A stretch of DNA of 64,000 nucleotides. Source: Candidatus Obscuribacterales bacterium (GTDB lineage: Bacteria > Cyanobacteriota > Vampirovibrionia > Obscuribacterales > Obscuribacteraceae). Below are positions 63,280 to 64,000 of the stretch, piece after piece. The notes under the pieces were generated by a model that was not told the origin of the DNA, searched no databases, and worked only from the letters and a program-made list of their open reading frames with translations. The stretch lies in NCBI GenBank assembly GCA_021732025.1, contig JAKFVU010000082.1:304248-368247 (forward strand), read 5' to 3'. The stretch's first letter is position 1; each line of letters starts with the position of its first letter. The position numbers were made by a program, and so were the translations under genes.

Positions 63280-64000
63280 TCATGCAAATTTCAACAGTAC
63301 TTGCTTAATCTCATCAACCGACCGCTGACGCCCATCGGGCTTCTTATCCAGAGCTTTCAGCACCATAGCCCGATAGGGCATTGGTACATTGAGATCGGCA
63401 GGAAAATCCGGAACAGGACTAGAGACATGCATCGTCAAAGTTTCGTAAATGCTATTGGCCACAAAGGGCGTCTTTCCAGCAAGACACTCATACAAGATGC
63501 AACCGAGAGAATAGATATCAGCTCGATAATCCACAGCCTTAGACGTGCATTGCTCTGGGCTCATGTATGGCGGGCTGCCGTAACAGTCTCCCGTTTTCGT
63601 CAACTCAATCATGCCAACATCGTCACGACCAGTGATTTTAGCTAATCCAAAATCAACCACCTTAACGTCAAGCTTGCCATTCTGGCCAGGGCTACACATG
63701 ATGTTAGAGGGCTTGAGATCGCGATGCACAATACCTTCACCATGCGCATGTAACAATGCATCGCATACTTGCAGCATTACAGCTGCTGTCTCTTGCACGG
63801 TCAGACCTTTGTTCTTCTCAATCAAATCATTGAGAGAAAAACCTTTCACATATTCCATCGCCAAAAATGCTTCACCACTGGCGGTGAATCCAAAATCTCT
63901 CACCGCTACAATGTTAGGGTGATTGAGAGTTCCAAGCGCTTTTGCTTCTTGCTGAAAGCGCTTTACGTCATGAATATTGCTCGACACCGCAGCGTGCAAA
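63280..64000 (-). CDS. Ser/Thr protein kinase, C-terminal part (N-terminus beyond right edge)
   Basis: 240 codons open to the window edge, so the true start lies outside. The visible part is most of a Hanks-type kinase domain: C-helix region KRFQQEAKALGTLNHPNIV, HRDLKPSNIM, DFGLAKI, GSPPYMSPEQC, DIYSLGCILYE. The glycine loop and ATP-binding lysine must be to the right. The protein stops just after the kinase fold (VDEIKQVLLKFA), so it has no C-terminal membrane or sensor part, unlike the kinase at 49251. It precedes a secreted TPR gene. Confidence 0.9.
   Translation of the reverse strand, partial: LHAAVSSNIHDVKRFQQEAKALGTLNHPNIVAVRDFGFTASGEAFLAMEYVKGFSLNDLIEKNKGLTVQETAAVMLQVCDALLHAHGEGIVHRDLKPSNIMCSPGQNGKLDVKVVDFGLAKITGRDDVGMIELTKTGDCYGSPPYMSPEQCTSKAVDYRADIYSLGCILYECLAGKTPFVANSIYETLTMHVSSPVPDFPADLNVPMPYRAMVLKALDKKPDGRQRSVDEIKQVLLKFA

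Overview
The window looks like chromosomal DNA of a Gram-negative bacterium in the non-photosynthetic cyanobacterial sister lineage (Melainabacteria/Vampirovibrionia, possibly an Obscuribacter-type organism). This is inferred from the efp-accB-accC order, cyanobacteria-like EF-P start, OmpH/Skp plus outer-membrane barrel genes, many signal-peptide TPR proteins and eukaryote-like Ser/Thr kinases. No 16S gene or database search supports it. There is no phage, IS element, CRISPR array or rRNA. Convergent genes are packed very tightly (gaps of 3-56 bp, one 4-bp overlap), except for one 428-bp gap.

Layout. 1-7.1 kb: the N-terminal ~2,367 residues of a giant haemagglutinin-type adhesin on the minus strand, running off the left edge; the open frames on the plus strand here are shadows. 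7.3-10.2 kb: outer-membrane barrel, secreted TPR protein, OmpH/Skp. 10.3-24.6 kb: mostly housekeeping: tRNA-Met, efp-accB-accC, valS, an SRAP (HMCES/YedK) protein, a TPR protein, class A penicillin-binding protein, ABC exporter, and an APC-type permease followed by a stand-alone paralogue of its own C-terminal domain. 24.7-37.3 kb: an island of protease- and hydrolase-like secreted or membrane proteins: alpha/beta hydrolase, TPR-caspase, permuted-papain-like protein, Cys-motif protein, exonuclease-like protein, TPR-matrixin, an EF-hand protein with a calpain-like fold, and a secreted coiled-coil protein. 37.4-41.6 kb: overlapping genes for a DnaQ/GIY-YIG nuclease and a DinG/XPD-type helicase. 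41.7-49.2 kb: zinc-ribbon protein, dnaK with a strong terminator, a second hydrolase (with DUF4384-like tail) plus caspase-TPR pair, and an EEP phosphatase/nuclease. 49.2-53.1 kb: kinase-LRR protein, degenerate GGDEF protein, putative lipoprotein. 53.2-64 kb: DUF4388-like protein, FadB/FadJ-type enzyme, a small transcription-unit candidate, quinone oxidoreductase, ribokinase, two TPR proteins, a repeat-rich LysM protein, and a partial kinase.

The most striking signal is repeated loss of catalytic residues in recognisable folds. Two loci each pair an alpha/beta hydrolase with a TPR-caspase, with opposite losses. At 25-29 kb the hydrolase has Ala in place of the nucleophile Ser while the caspase keeps its His/Cys dyad. 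At 44-48 kb the hydrolase keeps GESMG while the caspase has Pro in place of Cys. A calpain-like EF-hand protein (Ala for Cys), a degenerate GGDEF domain and two exonuclease-like domains with altered acidic residues follow the same theme. All these proteins in the two paired loci carry signal peptides, so an envelope or extracellular signalling or processing role is more likely than a cytoplasmic abortive-infection system.
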